Shown here: one piece after another, positions 47,418-58,636 of the stretch
Position numbering within the stretch: the first letter of the stretch is position 1
Layout of the letters: every line of letters starts with the position of its first letter
Source: Viscum album
Lineage: Eukaryota; Streptophyta; Magnoliopsida; Santalales; Viscaceae
Reading direction: 5' to 3'
DNA: 64,000 nt
NCBI GenBank assembly: GCA_963277665.1
Contig: OY728120.1
Coordinates: 428,364,138-428,428,137, forward strand
Notes under the pieces: generated by a model
What the model saw: only the letters and a program-made list of their open reading frames with translations
Told to the model about the DNA's origin: nothing
Databases searched by the model: none
Made by a program: the position numbers and the translations under genes

Positions 47418-48200
47418 TTGGGCTTGAACCTCAGGGAGGCATCCTACATACCATGCCTTGGAAGGGATCAAAGATCATGTAGTTCAGGATGATTTGGGGG
47501 AACAGACATGAAGGGTGTCGGTGAAACTGGGTGTTGGGCTTGAACCTCAGGGAGGCTTCCTATGTACCTTGCCTTGGTTTGGATCAAAGACCATGTAGTT
47601 CATGATGGTATAGGTAAATCGACGTGAATATGGTCAGGACTAACAGGTGGTGGGCATGAACCTTAGGGAGGCATCCTATGTACCTCTCCTTGGCAAGGAT
47701 CAATGACCTCATAGTTCAAGAGGGGTGTTGGTGAACTAACGTGAAGATGGTCAGGACCAATGGTTGTTGGGATTGAACATCATGGAGGATTCCTACATAA
47801 CCTACCTTGGAAAGGACCAAAATCTGCATAGTTTGGGATGGTTTGGGTGAAACGACGTGAAGGGGGGCAGAGCGACCAGGTGTTGGGATTGAACCTCAGG
47901 GAGGCTTCCTACGTACCCTGCCTTGGAAAGGATCAAATACCACATAGTTTAGGTTGGTGTGGGAGAACCGACATGAAGGGGGTCGAAGCGACAAGGTGTT
48001 GGGCTTGAACCTCAGGGAGGCTTCCTACATACCATGCCTTGGAAAGGATCAAATACTGCGTAGTTTAGGAGAGGTGTTAGTGAACCAACGTGAGGGTGGT
48101 CGAGACCAATAGTTGGTGGTATTGAACTTCAGGGAGGCTTCCTACATACATTGCCTTGGCAAGGATCAAAGAACATGTAGTTCAGGTGGGAGTTTGGGGC
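47418..48200. repeat. Minisatellite block D1: 7 units of 116-117 bp
   Basis: The word CTCAGGGAGGCTTCCTAC recurs with starts near 47431, 47547, 47663, 47780, 47896, 48012 and 48129. Each unit also has CCTTGG(AA)GGATCAAA, TAGTTCAGG and a GTGAA...CGTGAAG segment. Two isolated older relatives lie near 46592 and 47094. Such GAACCTCAGGGAGGCTTCCTACGT-like units occur in plant gypsy LTRs as far as I recall; that link is weak. Confidence 0.9.
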
Positions 48201-48337
48201 TTACACTCTAGGCTGCCCAGAGAGGATGTCATGGTCAAAGGTTACTCTAAGCCCTCATGATTTATGCTCGGTGTGAGAAACAAGAGGTAGCAAAGACCTG
48301 ATGATCAAATCTTGAAGGTGCATCCATGAAGGGTGGT

Positions 48338-48850
48338 GAATGGGGCTTACACAAGGAAGTTGCCTAGGTGCCGCTAAGAAGAGAAAACAGTGAATCAGGA
48401 TCATGCAAGGAAGCTTTATGGGTGTCGCTATAGAGTGGCAATGGTGCATGGGGTTATAGAAGGAAGCTTCCCGGGTGTCGCTATGGAGCGGAAAAGGTGG
48501 ACGAGGATTACGCAAGGAAGCTTACCCGGTGTCTATATAGAGCACCAATGGTGCATGGGGCTTACGCAAGGAAGCTGCCCCTATGCTTCTATGGAGTGAC
48601 AATAGTGCATGGGGCTTATGCAAGGAAGCTTCCCAGGTGCTACTATGGAGAGACAATGGTTCATGGGGCTTATGCAAGGAAGCTCCCCAGGTGCCGCTGT
48701 GGAGGGGAAACTATGGATGGGTCTTATGCATGGAAGCTTATCGGGTGCCGCTAAGGAGCGTCGATTGTGCATGGGGATTATGCAAGGAAGCTGTCGAGGT
48801 GCCGCTATGGAGCGGCAATGGTGCATGGGGCTTACACAAGGAAGCTTCCT
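48338..48850. repeat. Minisatellite block D2: 10 units of 54 bp
   Basis: AAGGAAGC starts at 48353, 48407, 48460, 48514, 48568, 48623, 48676, 48730, 48784 and 48838. Unit: TGCATGGGGCTTATGCAAGG, then AAGCTTCCCAGGTGCCGCTA, then TGGAGCGGCAATGG. Because 54 is a multiple of three, several frames stay open and read as 18-residue repeats (WGLCKEA, VPLWRGN). There is no other sign of coding. Confidence 0.92.
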
Positions 48851-49346
48851 GTAATGTATTCCTCATGTCTGGCCATGAGGGCATCCCAACCCACTGGTGG
48901 GTTGAGGCCTTACCCTATGCGCTAGTGCATAAGAGGGATAATGCCAATGGTGTTAGAATCAGTAAAAAAAGGATATGGAATGTGTGAATCACATGCCCGA
49001 CATTTTGAATGTGGTGAGGGTGGTGTGGCGATGAAGGATAATTGTTGACCGTGTTTGAAATATAGCATTCATATCACGTTAGCCTAAAATGGGGATAGAA
49101 AAATGAGGGTCGAATATTGACCGTGTTGCAAACATAGGACCTGACTCATAGTGTCATCCAAAGTCTTCCAGGGCATTGGCCCAGGACGGTAGGTGAGCCG
49201 ACGTGACATTGGACCAAGCTGTTAGGAGGTTCCTTCAAATAAGGATGTGGATGAAGATCCGAGTGAAGGACATGGAAAGTGTGAGGTGGAGTGATGGAAT
49301 GTTTGAACAGATTCCAATGCTCTTGAAATTACACCCCTGTAATCAT

Positions 49347-49996
49347 GGCATTAGGTATCTTACGCTTGGAGCCTAAGGAATCTCTTGTTTGGAGCAAGAG
49401 GTGTTCTATGTTTGGCACATAAGGTGTACTACAGTTTATAATCATGTAAATAGGACTGTTGGCATCTTACGCTTCGTGTAGAAGTCATATCTTTTTTAGA
49501 TCAAGAGGCATCCTATTTTTGGAACATAGGGTGTACTATAGTTTATATTCATGTAGAAAGGACTATTGGAATCTCTTGCATGGAAAATATGGAATCTCTT
49601 GTTTAGAGCTAGAGGCATCCTATGTTTGGAACATAGGGCGCACTATAGATTATAGTCAAGTAGAATGGACTGTTGGAATCTCATGCATGGATCATAAGAC
49701 ATCTCTTGTTTGGAGAAAGAGGTACCCTATGTTTGGAACATAGGTAACACTACATATAATATTTATGTAGAAAGGAATGTTGGAATCTCATGCATAGAGC
49801 ATAAGGCATCTCTTTTTTGGATCAAGAGTCATCCTATATTTGGCACATATGGTGTATTATAGTTTAGAGTCATGTAGAAAGGAATGTTGGCATCTCATGC
49901 ATGAAGCACAAGGTATCTCTTGTTTGGAGCAAGAGGTATCCTATGTTTGGAACATAGGGCGTACTACAGTTTATAGTCATGTAGAAATGATTATTA
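49347..49996. repeat. Minisatellite block D3: 6 units of ~107 bp
   Basis: GGAATCTCATGCATGGAGC-like starts at 49347, 49461, 49568, 49675, 49782 and 49889, ending at 49996; the last four steps are exactly 107 bp and the first 114. Each unit contains TCTCTTGTTTGGAGCAAGAG, CCTATGTTTGGAACATAGGG and TCATGTAGAAAGGA. The middle word includes an imperfect inverted repeat (CCTATGTTTGGAACATAGG). Confidence 0.92.
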
Positions 49997-50506
49997 GGAA
50001 TAAGGTGCCTAGAAATGGTTAGTGTTGGGACTTATGCAAGGGATGCCCTTTCTGGTTCAACCCGGCATATGAGTATGGTGACAGGGGTTTGGATGAGTTG
50101 TTTGAGAAATAGTTCCACTCAAGGTACTTGGGGGAATTGATGACGAGAATCTAAAATCACGACATAGGAATTGGACCAAGAGGAATATGCTGACTCAAGG
50201 TGTTTCATGGTGTGCAGAGGAGTATCTGAAATTGGGTTATCCCATAGGTGGAAGGCTGTTGTGCATAAGGGTGCAATGGAAAATGTCGACGTCCCAGCCT
50301 GAAAAGTTCGTGGTGCGGCTCTCAATTTTTCATGGGGGTTAGTGAGAGTAACAAAGGGATCGGCCCAAAGGGCCGGAACAGCAGCCGGTCACTGACCTCG
50401 AGTGGGGTGCGGGGGAGAAACCCTTATGGTATGGGCCGGTGGGCGCGAAGGTAGGAGTCTCACAAAGGATAGGTCTTCACAAAGAAACTTCTTGGAGAAA
50501 AGGGGG

Positions 50507-50730
50507 CTCATGGAGAATGGGGGCTCATAGAGAATCTTTGCAAGGGAAAGGTGCTCACGGAGCATGGACTCGTGGAGCAGCTTCGCGAAGGAAGCTACTC
50601 GTGGAGCATGGACTCATGGAGCAGCTTCGTGATGGAAGCTTCTCATGAAGCATGGACTCACAGAGCTTCTTTTCAAAGGAAGATACTCATGGAGAATGTC
50701 CTCATGGAGCCTCTTGCGAAGGAAAGTAGA
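50507..50730. repeat. Minisatellite block D4: ~5 units of 44 bp
   Basis: CTCATGGAGCATGGACTC starts at 50507, 50554, 50598, 50642 and 50686; the last three steps are exactly 44 bp. Each unit ends GCGAAGGAAGCTA or similar. Confidence 0.88.
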
Positions 50731-50865
50731 GCTCCGCGAAATTGGAGATCGTCTGCCCAAGGGGCGGACTGACCATCTGGTGAAGGGGGTGAGGCGGGTA
50801 TTTCTAGGGGAAAGGCACCGCGAAGTAGATCCTGCTTGGTTCGAAGACTGATCTCGCACCACCGT

Positions 50866-51085
50866 GGTTCACGAACGTCAAAGGGGTTCGAAAAGCATCC
50901 TACCTACTTGCTCCACAGTGGGTTCGTCGATGTTAAAGTGGTTCACGGAGCATCCGACCTCCTTGCTCTATGGCGGGTTCGCGAACGTCAAAGGGGTTCA
51001 TGGAGCATCCCACCTCCTTTCTCTACGGTGGGTTCACGAATGTCAAATGGGTTTATGGAGAATCCCGCCTCCTTGATCTACGGTT
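50866..51085. repeat. Minisatellite block D5: 4 units of 55 bp
   Basis: GGTTC(A/G)CGAACGTCAAAGG starts at 50866, 50921, 50976 and 51031, each followed by GGTTCATGGAGCATCC and CACCTCCTT. Exact 55-bp spacing. Confidence 0.9.
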
Positions 51086-51350
51086 CCTTCACAAAGGAGA
51101 AGCTTTTCACCGGCGCAGAGCCCCAGGGGCTCCAGTAAAGTTCCTCGGCTCCGTGATCAATGAGGGAGCATTACGAATGGGCATTGAAAACTAGTTTTCC
51201 AGTCCAACATTAAATACCCATAACTCCTAATCTCTAACTCTTTTCAGGCTCTATGACCTATCAAATCAAAGCTTACGAAATGAGATATGCTCTTGGACCA
51301 TTTATGGGAGAATTTTAAAAATTTTGTAGATGCATGTTCTGGTATGAACA

Positions 51351-51355
51351 CATAT
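51351..51355. other. Target-site duplication CATAT of element D (right)
   Basis: Follows GGTATGAACA and precedes resumed C LTR sequence. Confidence 0.75.
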
Positions 51356-51522
51356 TGTTGCTACATTATATTATTTAATGTGATTGGGAAAATAGAATAA
51401 GACAGTGAGGATCCTAACAGGTCAAGAGGTATAGTTATAAAAAATTGGAATTGTATTAAAAAGTACCCAACACTGATTTATGCACCTCTCGGTGTTAGGT
51501 ATACCCCAAACTAGTCCTATAA
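51356..51522 (+). repeat. Element C 5' LTR, terminal part after element D
   Basis: Resumes TGTTGCTACATTATATTATTTAATG (partner TTTTACTACATTTTATTATTGAATG near 56941; both shown in part) and ends CTAGTCCTATAA (partner CTCGTCCTCTCAA). Includes the shared words CCTAACA and CCCAACACT. Confidence 0.85.
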
Positions 51523-51523
51523 A

Positions 51524-51536
51524 TTGTTATCAGAAG
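51524..51536 (+). other. Element C primer-binding site (decayed)
   Basis: TTGTTATCAGAAG just inside the left LTR; compare TTGGTATCAGAGC. A G-to-T change breaks the TGG. Confidence 0.7.
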
Positions 51537-54063
51537 GAGTCATGCCTCTCTTGGATTCTCTAGAGTGAAGTTATTCTCATTGAAAGAGTTTTGTTTCTTT
51601 CTAGAATAATCAATTAATTGAAGTTTCAATGAAGATTCAGTTGCATTTAAGCAGAATACCGTATCTACTAAGACCATGATGAATAGGAAAAAGAAGGAGA
51701 AGAGAATTTTCAAGAATAATTCCCTCTTATCTAATGAATAGGAAGTATCTAGTTCCACATACCTATATTACAGTGAAGACACGTCATGCATAGAATGTGT
51801 TGAGAAGTTCTCCCATGTTCCCAATAAGAATATGGTCAACCTTCCTACCAAAAAAGATCAGGATTTCTGTGTTAGTATGTTTGGAAATTATTCAAATGAT
51901 GGAAATACTAGAAAAAATGGTGATGATCAACCTATAACCAATCAATAACTATCAGTTGATAGATTAAGAACTATTCTTCATGATATTCCTGAAGAGATTT
52001 CATAACTTTTTTGTGGAGCATTTCAATGTATGTAGTAATCTTTCACCTAATTGGAATAAGAAAATGATGTTTTGGAGAAGGGCTTGCAAGATAAACTTGT
52101 TAAATGTCTTACGATCTCTTGACTTGTTGGAACCTTGGAATAAATAATGAGTAAATTTTACATAACATCCTCAAAATGGATCAAAGACGATAAGCAGAAA
52201 TAGGGATTCAATAGAAATCTAGAAGATAAGATACATGCACTTAAAAATGAGCTAAAGAGAAGAACTGATGTCAAGGGTTTATATTTGGAAGACAATTCCA
52301 AGAAGATCAACTAACTGGACTCTTTGTTACAAAACAATGTTCTGATGCATGAAGTGGGTGTTAAAATATTAAACAATACATGTGAAGATAATATGATCAT
52401 GATTTATGACCATAAGATTATCCTCAATATGGAATGTCTAAAATTGTATGATCATAGCGCTTAAATTGAGAAGACACATATTGAGACCTCATAAAATAAG
52501 GGGATAGTTTCTACTAGAATTAAATGTTCAGTGGTGGATTATACGGGTGGATGAACTCCAACATGTGATTATAGGATCATGACTTCACTCAATGATCTAT
52601 CACAAGCAGCAGAGAAAGAACAGGTACCATCCATACCATATTGTACTAGTGTTTCTAAATTTGTTTCTAAAAAAAGTGTAAGGGTGGAAGAAAAAATTCT
52701 AAACAAGAATGGATAAAGAAAGTTGATCTGTTACCTACCACCATGTCTAGGGTTGATAGGAATAAAAAGGTGGATCCCTATAAAGATAACAACAAATCAA
52801 GAATAAGTCTCAACAACCTTATAAGGAATATATCAAGAAGACTAGGTTAGTTGGTCAATATTGGTGCTGCAATAGATTTGGGAATTTTTCATTGGATTAT
52901 TATTATAATAACTTAAATGAAAAAGGAAAAGGAATCCCATCTCTAGTGGTAGAAATCCAAAGAAGAAGAAGAAATTTCCACAGGTCTAGAAGCATATGTA
53001 AACTGTAAACAAAATTGGAAATCTTGATAACATCTATGATGTATGCATTGGAATTGGTCACAAGTATGGTACATGTTAATCTCAAAAAGCATTTGAAGCT
53101 AATAAGAAAAGAAGACAACAAAATCTTGCCAAGAAATAATAATTATCCTTTGGAAGAAATCAGAATAATGTTGTAAAAACAAATTCTCCCCTGAATATTA
53201 CAAGAAGGAAAGGCTATGTTGAAGGGTGGTACATCCAAAAGAACATCCAAGAAGAATAACACTCAGAAGAGACCATGTAAAAGATTAAAACTAGATGCAT
53301 CAGAATATTTGGAAAGAATGAGGACAATTGAATATGCAATTTCTAAGGCTAGTGAAAAAATAAAAAATATTATTCCACTTGAAGATAAAGAATCCCTCTG
53401 TGTGAGGTGAAAAAAGGCTATTTACACTGTTTAATATTACATTGCATTTATTCCAACCAAAGAAGAATTCATCAAGAAGATGAATGTTACACCAGGGTAT
53501 TCTTATTATTTATTAATCTCACATCCTTGGTTACTAAAAATAAAGATCATTTTAAAAAGGGTTAGTAACTAAATTACTCAGTCAAATAAGAATAATGGTT
53601 GTCCCCCAAGGACACTTATCCTACCAATTGCACTTGAATGTTTTTTATCCAATTTTTAAGAGAGTTCAAGAGTTTCATGTTGACTATTCATAGAAAGATT
53701 CATCACACATTTTTTATCCTCAGTTTTTAATGAAGGTGGAAACCCCTTTAAGTCAAGTATACGAGTTCTTATCTCATGAGGTATCATGATTATTTGATAA
53801 TGAACAACCATGTTTTATAAATCAAAATCCATTGTTTTCTTCATGGATCATTTCCCAAGTACACATAGTGTAAAATGATTGATGGAACATTTCATATGTA
53901 TGAACTGATTCCCTCTCTACCATGAAATTTATATTTCTTGTCAATAAAGGGGAGAGAAGTGAAATAATTTTTTTGGGGAGAGAAAGAAGAGAAGGGGAGG
54001 AGAGGATTTACATTTTGATATTCACACATTCATTTAAGAGAACATTGAAGTATTTTCAACATA
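51537..54063 (+). pseudogene. Element C interior: gag-like remnant, no pol
   Basis: Plus-strand fragments include a Lys/Glu-rich helical stretch (EDKIHALKNELKRR near 52230) and a zinc-knuckle relic at 52858-52905 reading YWCCNRFGNFSLDY, where CxxCxxxxHxxxxC would need Cys, His and Cys in place of the Tyr, Asn and Tyr. A Lys-rich open stretch of 64 codons follows at 53216-53410. Stops are frequent. No protease, integrase or RT motif occurs before the PPT, so C was either internally deleted or non-autonomous. Confidence 0.6.
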
Positions 54064-54080
54064 TAAAAAAAGGGGAGATT
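54064..54080 (+). other. Element C polypurine tract
   Basis: AAAAAAAGGGGAGATT adjoining the 3' LTR start at 54081. Confidence 0.82.
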
Positions 54081-57000
54081 TTTTGATCAACTTTTTGTAT
54101 AAGTTGTATTTGTTATCAATAGTTGTCAATAATGGTCAAACTGAAGAAGGAACTCCAAAGTGATTGGATATATTTTTATGTGAATATTCCATGTGATATT
54201 TATGGATTCATATCATAGGATTCCATACTTGGGAAATTCTCCATGTTGATCAAATCATATGATTGTTGCACTGATCCTATGTTCTAAATACATGTTTCAA
54301 TTGTGATACATTGTGTAAAACATTTAATTTTCATTATTTTAAGGATGACTGATGGTATTTGTAATTATTATTCCAAAAAGATTAAAAGATAAGATGAAGA
54401 GACTTAGTGTTCAAAAGGTTTCCATGCATGATTATTTATTGAAGTTATCCATGAATCCTATAATTGGGATGTATTTGTAGGTTTTTTTTATAAACAAATT
54501 GGGCCAACCCTCAATCAAGCCTAGGTCGTCTTGACCCCAGCACATGTGGGACTCAAGGTCATCCATGTTGAGGGAACCGGACCTGGCCAATCCTGAACGT
54601 GTAATGGGTTGGGAATAGTCATGCCTGCATGCAGGGTGGTGTATTAGCCCACTAGAGCGCACTAGAGATAGCCTGAGAATAGTGTGGTTGTAGAGTGTGG
54701 GTGTAGAGTGTGCCCATAGAATATGGTACTAGGTGGTACCATGGAGTAGGGAGGAGAATTTTGAGCAATTAGCGGATCTCTTTGATACTTAAGTTGAGGC
54801 TTCCCCATGTTTTTGTTTCGATGTGGGATGATGTTTTAAATGAATTGAGTGATCTCATATATTTATCTAATACCACATGATATCATGGCTGCTCACCTAA
54901 TCCAGCACTTCCCTATCTAATTATGGCCACACGTCACATCCTCACCTCACACGTTTTAGCAAAGACAGTTCGATGCTCCCATGGCATTTGAGGAAGTTCT
55001 ATCATTGCCTTCAACCTCCAACTCCCAATTCCATTTGTTGCATCCTCTAGAGCTGATGACGAACCCCAAAGCTACCAGAATGGAAGATCATTTTTTTCAT
55101 CATGAATATTGTAGGAGAATACCAATACCATGAATGAAACTTATGTTGTTCATTCATGTGATATCTCGGTGATGAAGGATTGGCCGAGGCAAACAGATTT
55201 TCCGAGGCCACATGGATAATTTGAGTGTGTATTTAATACATGTTACATTTGATATTAAATAATGAAAAAAGTGACTTCATCACTCATTTGAAAAGGAAAC
55301 ACACCAGAACTCTAGGAATATCATTGATGCGGGTTTGAAGATTTTAATGAATTGGATATCCTGGTCTTTGAATTCCCCAATACTATAGCATATCAAGTGG
55401 AGATTTGAACAAGGATTACAAGTATTCCTCACCTATAAAAAGAGAAGGACTAAGCCAAGAAGAAGCTGATTCCATTCATTATTGGAGAGATCTTATTCTA
55501 AAAATAGAGACTCTGTGTGTTTCCATTTTGCAACGGTAAATTAATGAGAACCACAATCCTTTAAGGATTCGTGATGAAAGGATTTTTCAAGCCTTTATTA
55601 AGTGCTTTGCACTCTCGATTGTGCTTTTCGAAGAACCATGCTTCGCAAATAAAGGGGACAGAACACTACATATCCCTTAACTTTGTGAGGAACTATGATC
55701 CATGAAACTATTTTGGTGCATGAATATCTTCAGAGATTTTCAAGGAAGTTCATGATTCATGCACTCCCACTATGCTTTACTAAGACAGACCCATGAACCC
55801 TCCCTGGTTATGTGATGAAGAAACACACAAGTAGACCTACGGATCTCTCTAATCTCATTAAGTAGAACACCCTTAGGTTTAAATCATCAATATACACTAT
55901 TTAATGGGGTTCTATTTTGAAGTATATTTCACGAGGACAGGCAATTGTGTGCCCATGCATTGATCATATGCTCCCTTGTCCTTATTTGAAGAAACCTATG
56001 GCCTCGTATTTTCAAAAAGAAGTATAATGGAGGTTTCATGCATGATGAACATGAATTCATGTGCATGAGAGAAGATACCTAAGAGTGTGTTCATGTAAAT
56101 AGAGATATAAGAAGAAGAAAATGAAAAAAATATACCTTCATGCACTTATTATTTGAATATATCGATGGCAATATGTGTTTTCACATGGGAAGAATGAATA
56201 ATTAGAGAAGAGAGTATGAATGATTTCATTAATATGTAAAAAGTGTGAAAATTTGTTAAATAAACATAAAATGAACCATGAATAACTCAGAGATATGATT
56301 TCATCCAAATTTCACATGCATGTTCACATTCTTATATGAAATGAATAATAGAGAGGAAGTTAATTCTGATGATGCCAAGTAAGATGATTTTCATTTCTCG
56401 AACAATCACAAGGGATTTTGTGATTCTAGCCAAAAAAAGGAAGGTGTTTTAGATAAGTAAGTTATTTCACTAAATGAAGAAGAATGAATAATAAGTTTGA
56501 GTGCATTTGGTTGTTGCACTAAAGAAGAATAATGAAGAAGTTTTTAGTGCAGTTGGATTTCCACTAAAGAAGAAGAGAGAAGAAACGAAGAGTTACTTAT
56601 CTAATAATTTACAAGTGACCTATTGAATATCACTGAATAATATCTAGATTAGGACCTACCTTTTTGAATAAAGAGGAAGAATGTCTCCAAAAGCAGTATA
56701 AAGAACTAGTAAGGAATCTGTAAGTTGATTTAGGTCATCATTAGTTCAGGAAGAGGATTGTTTCCCTTCCACCTCCAATGTGTAGGTACCCACACTGGCC
56801 ATAGTATTGTTTCCCTAGATAAAACAGTGTAACAGATACTACATTATAGTGGATAATGCATGCACTGGTCATTCTCATGCATGTTAAGGATGTAGATGCC
56901 TCTATTGAGTAGTTAACCATATAAAAGTATCTTGTGCATATTTTTACTACATTTTATTATTGAATGTGATAGGGGAAAACAAAATAGGAGCATCAATATC

Positions 57001-57109
57001 CTAACAAGTCTAGAGGTTTATGGATAAAATGTTGGAATTGGTTTAAAAATCCCCCAACACTAATTCACCCCCTATCAGTGTTAGGTATTTCGCAAACTCG
57101 TCCTCTCAA
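54081..57109 (+). repeat. Element C 3' LTR (3029 bp)
   Basis: Uninterrupted copy. TATA box at 55434-55440. Ends CGTCCTCTCAA before TSD TAACA. It serves as the reference that shows where D entered the 5' LTR (site CATATTTTTACTAC near 56938). Confidence 0.88.
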
Positions 57110-57114
57110 TAACA
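57110..57114. other. Target-site duplication TAACA of element C (right)
   Basis: Follows the LTR end CCTCTCAA and leads into resumed B LTR sequence. Confidence 0.88.
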
Positions 57115-58297
57115 TCATAATCATGAGAGGAAGCATTAGATAATGTCATGGAATGTTGAAATGCATTAAAATGAAACATCATTCTTTAGCTATTATCTAC
57201 CACACATTGTTGTGAACAAATATATAATCATGTTCATTCATATTTCACTTTTCCTAATGATATAATTCATATTAACCAATGCCTTGGAGTGCTATATAAT
57301 TATGGGTGCAGCCATCACATCATTACTTTTACATTTCATTCATACTACATAGAACATATACCAATATTAGAGATAAAATATCACATGAAGATGAATGGTA
57401 TTCATTTCATAATGTATTCATTCAGAAACATTTGGTTCCCAAATGAAAGTGGGAATAACATACCTGATATAAGAATCATCATCCTTGAGTGAGAAGTAAA
57501 AGGGTGAGTTTTTTAAAGAATAGTTCTTTTGGGAATAAATGTGTTTGAAATAAACTAAATTAGAGAACATTTATATACCAGAAAAGGTAAGATAAGGATG
57601 GATAAATTATATTTAAGGAACATCCATACTGAAAATTGGGTGAAAGAGGGAAAACCCAAAGAAATAGAGTTGGGTTCGATAATTCCCCTTACATTATGAC
57701 AGAATGCATTCTAAACATTAATATCCTATATAATCAAATTAGATTCATTAATTAAAAAATCTATAAACATATATAAATTAATCTAAATAATTATGGTTTA
57801 ATTATGTTCTTTTTTGGTCACTTATATTAGTTATATATTTTAATTTTGTTGTTCAGGAGCATTAGTTTTTATAGTTTTCACAATTGGTTCAATAGTATTC
57901 AAGAATGAAAGTTCATTTAAAATGAAGATAAATATATAAAATTATTATTATATTTTATTAGTGATCATCCAGACTCTTAAATAGTCTGATAATGAGTTTT
58001 ATTATATAACATGAGGAGGATTCATTATATAAAAGTTAATGATGATCTTTTTAGGTTCATTTTGGCAGTTTTTTTTCACAATGAACTCATTTTGTTTTAT
58101 CATTTAGTGTTATGTATATATGATAGTTTCAGAACATAAATATGGTTATAAAATAGAATTTACTATCCTTTTTCAACCATTTAGGGGCTTTATTAACAAC
58201 CTTGAATGCGTTAAAGGAAAAAAGAAATGTCCATCGCCCACGATGTCGGTTAATTGACACATCACGGATAATGATTTCATTTTTTGAAAAAAAAAGA

Positions 58298-58309
58298 GGG
58301 GGGGGGGGG
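58298..58309. repeat. Homopolymer G12 tract after an A9 run
   Basis: An A9-G-A run followed by 12 G on the plus strand, inside B's 5' LTR. No functional role is apparent; it is the longest G run in the window and may be unstable or mis-sized in assembly. Confidence 0.8.
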
Positions 58310-58628
58310 TTTAATGATATTAATTCCATTAACAAGATATAATTACAGTATATGAAATGTACTTGAGTTATCATTCCATTTATATGAGGGGGGGTGAGGA
58401 AAAAATAATTATTAAAATGAAATTGTAAAGTAATTTAAAAGAAAAAAGAAGATTATTTTACTTCTTAAATCTATCTTCCTTCATAACCTACTTAGGGTAA
58501 GGATTTTGGTATATTAATGAGACCAATATATACTAGATGTGGTGGTGTGGCAATGTAATAATATTTTGAAGAAATAAATAATGGTTCAAATCTTGAGAAG
58601 TGTGAAGAGAAGAGGGGGTGAGCAGTAA

Positions 58629-58636
58629 TATTTATA
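58629..58636 (-). promoter_or_regulatory. Element B 5' LTR TATA box
   Basis: Minus strand TATAAATA in a CT-rich context (CTCCTCCGC before it), 889 bases into the LTR. The position in U3 is comparable with the TATA box of element F. The call is from motif and position only. Confidence 0.5.

Larger units (their letters stand above)
36058..51350 (-). mobile_element. Element D: unclassified insertion built largely of minisatellite blocks, interrupted by E
   Basis: Flanked by CATAT at 36053-36057 and 51351-51355 (homology extends to CATATT), with element C's LTR resuming exactly on both sides. Without E it is about 5.6 kb: 36058-36780 plus 46441-51350. On the minus strand it starts TGTTCATACC and ends GTCGGAAAAA. 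I find no terminal inverted repeat, LTR pair, pol or PBS. Both halves share the style of GC-richer sequence and words such as GTTTAACATG/GTTTAACGTC, supporting one element. A solo LTR of a large gypsy element is possible (5-bp TSD, TG start), but the other end is not CA. Strand is tentative. Confidence 0.6.
33214..57109 (+). mobile_element. Element C: plus-strand LTR retrotransposon with gag-like interior only, interrupted by D
   Basis: LTRs: 33214-36057 plus 51356-51522 (5', broken by D) and 54081-57109 (3', 3029 bp). TSD TAACA at 33209-33213 and 57110-57114. PBS after the left LTR and PPT before the right LTR both give plus orientation. The interior is 2.56 kb with a decayed gag-like zinc knuckle and no pol. 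Long LTRs with a TATAAAA promoter and a coiled-coil-like gag region recall SIRE-type copia elements, but lineage is uncertain. The LTRs differ at roughly a fifth of positions, so C is old. Confidence 0.83.

Noticed and set aside
48583..48987. 134-codon repeat protein in minisatellite D2
   Set aside because: Several frames of the 54-bp repeat are open on both strands, so no single frame is favoured.
36058..51350. Element D as a minus-strand LINE or SINE ending in poly-A (plus-strand T run at 36058)
   Set aside because: The A run is only about five bases and may belong to the target; no LINE endonuclease or RT is present and the 5-bp target duplication is short for a LINE.
33217..57108. Placing element C's edges at TG...CA (TGGACC ... 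CTCTCA)
   Set aside because: Those edges give unequal flanks (CATTT and ATAAC); edges at 33214 and 57109 give an exact TAACA duplication that matches the intact target in B's other LTR.
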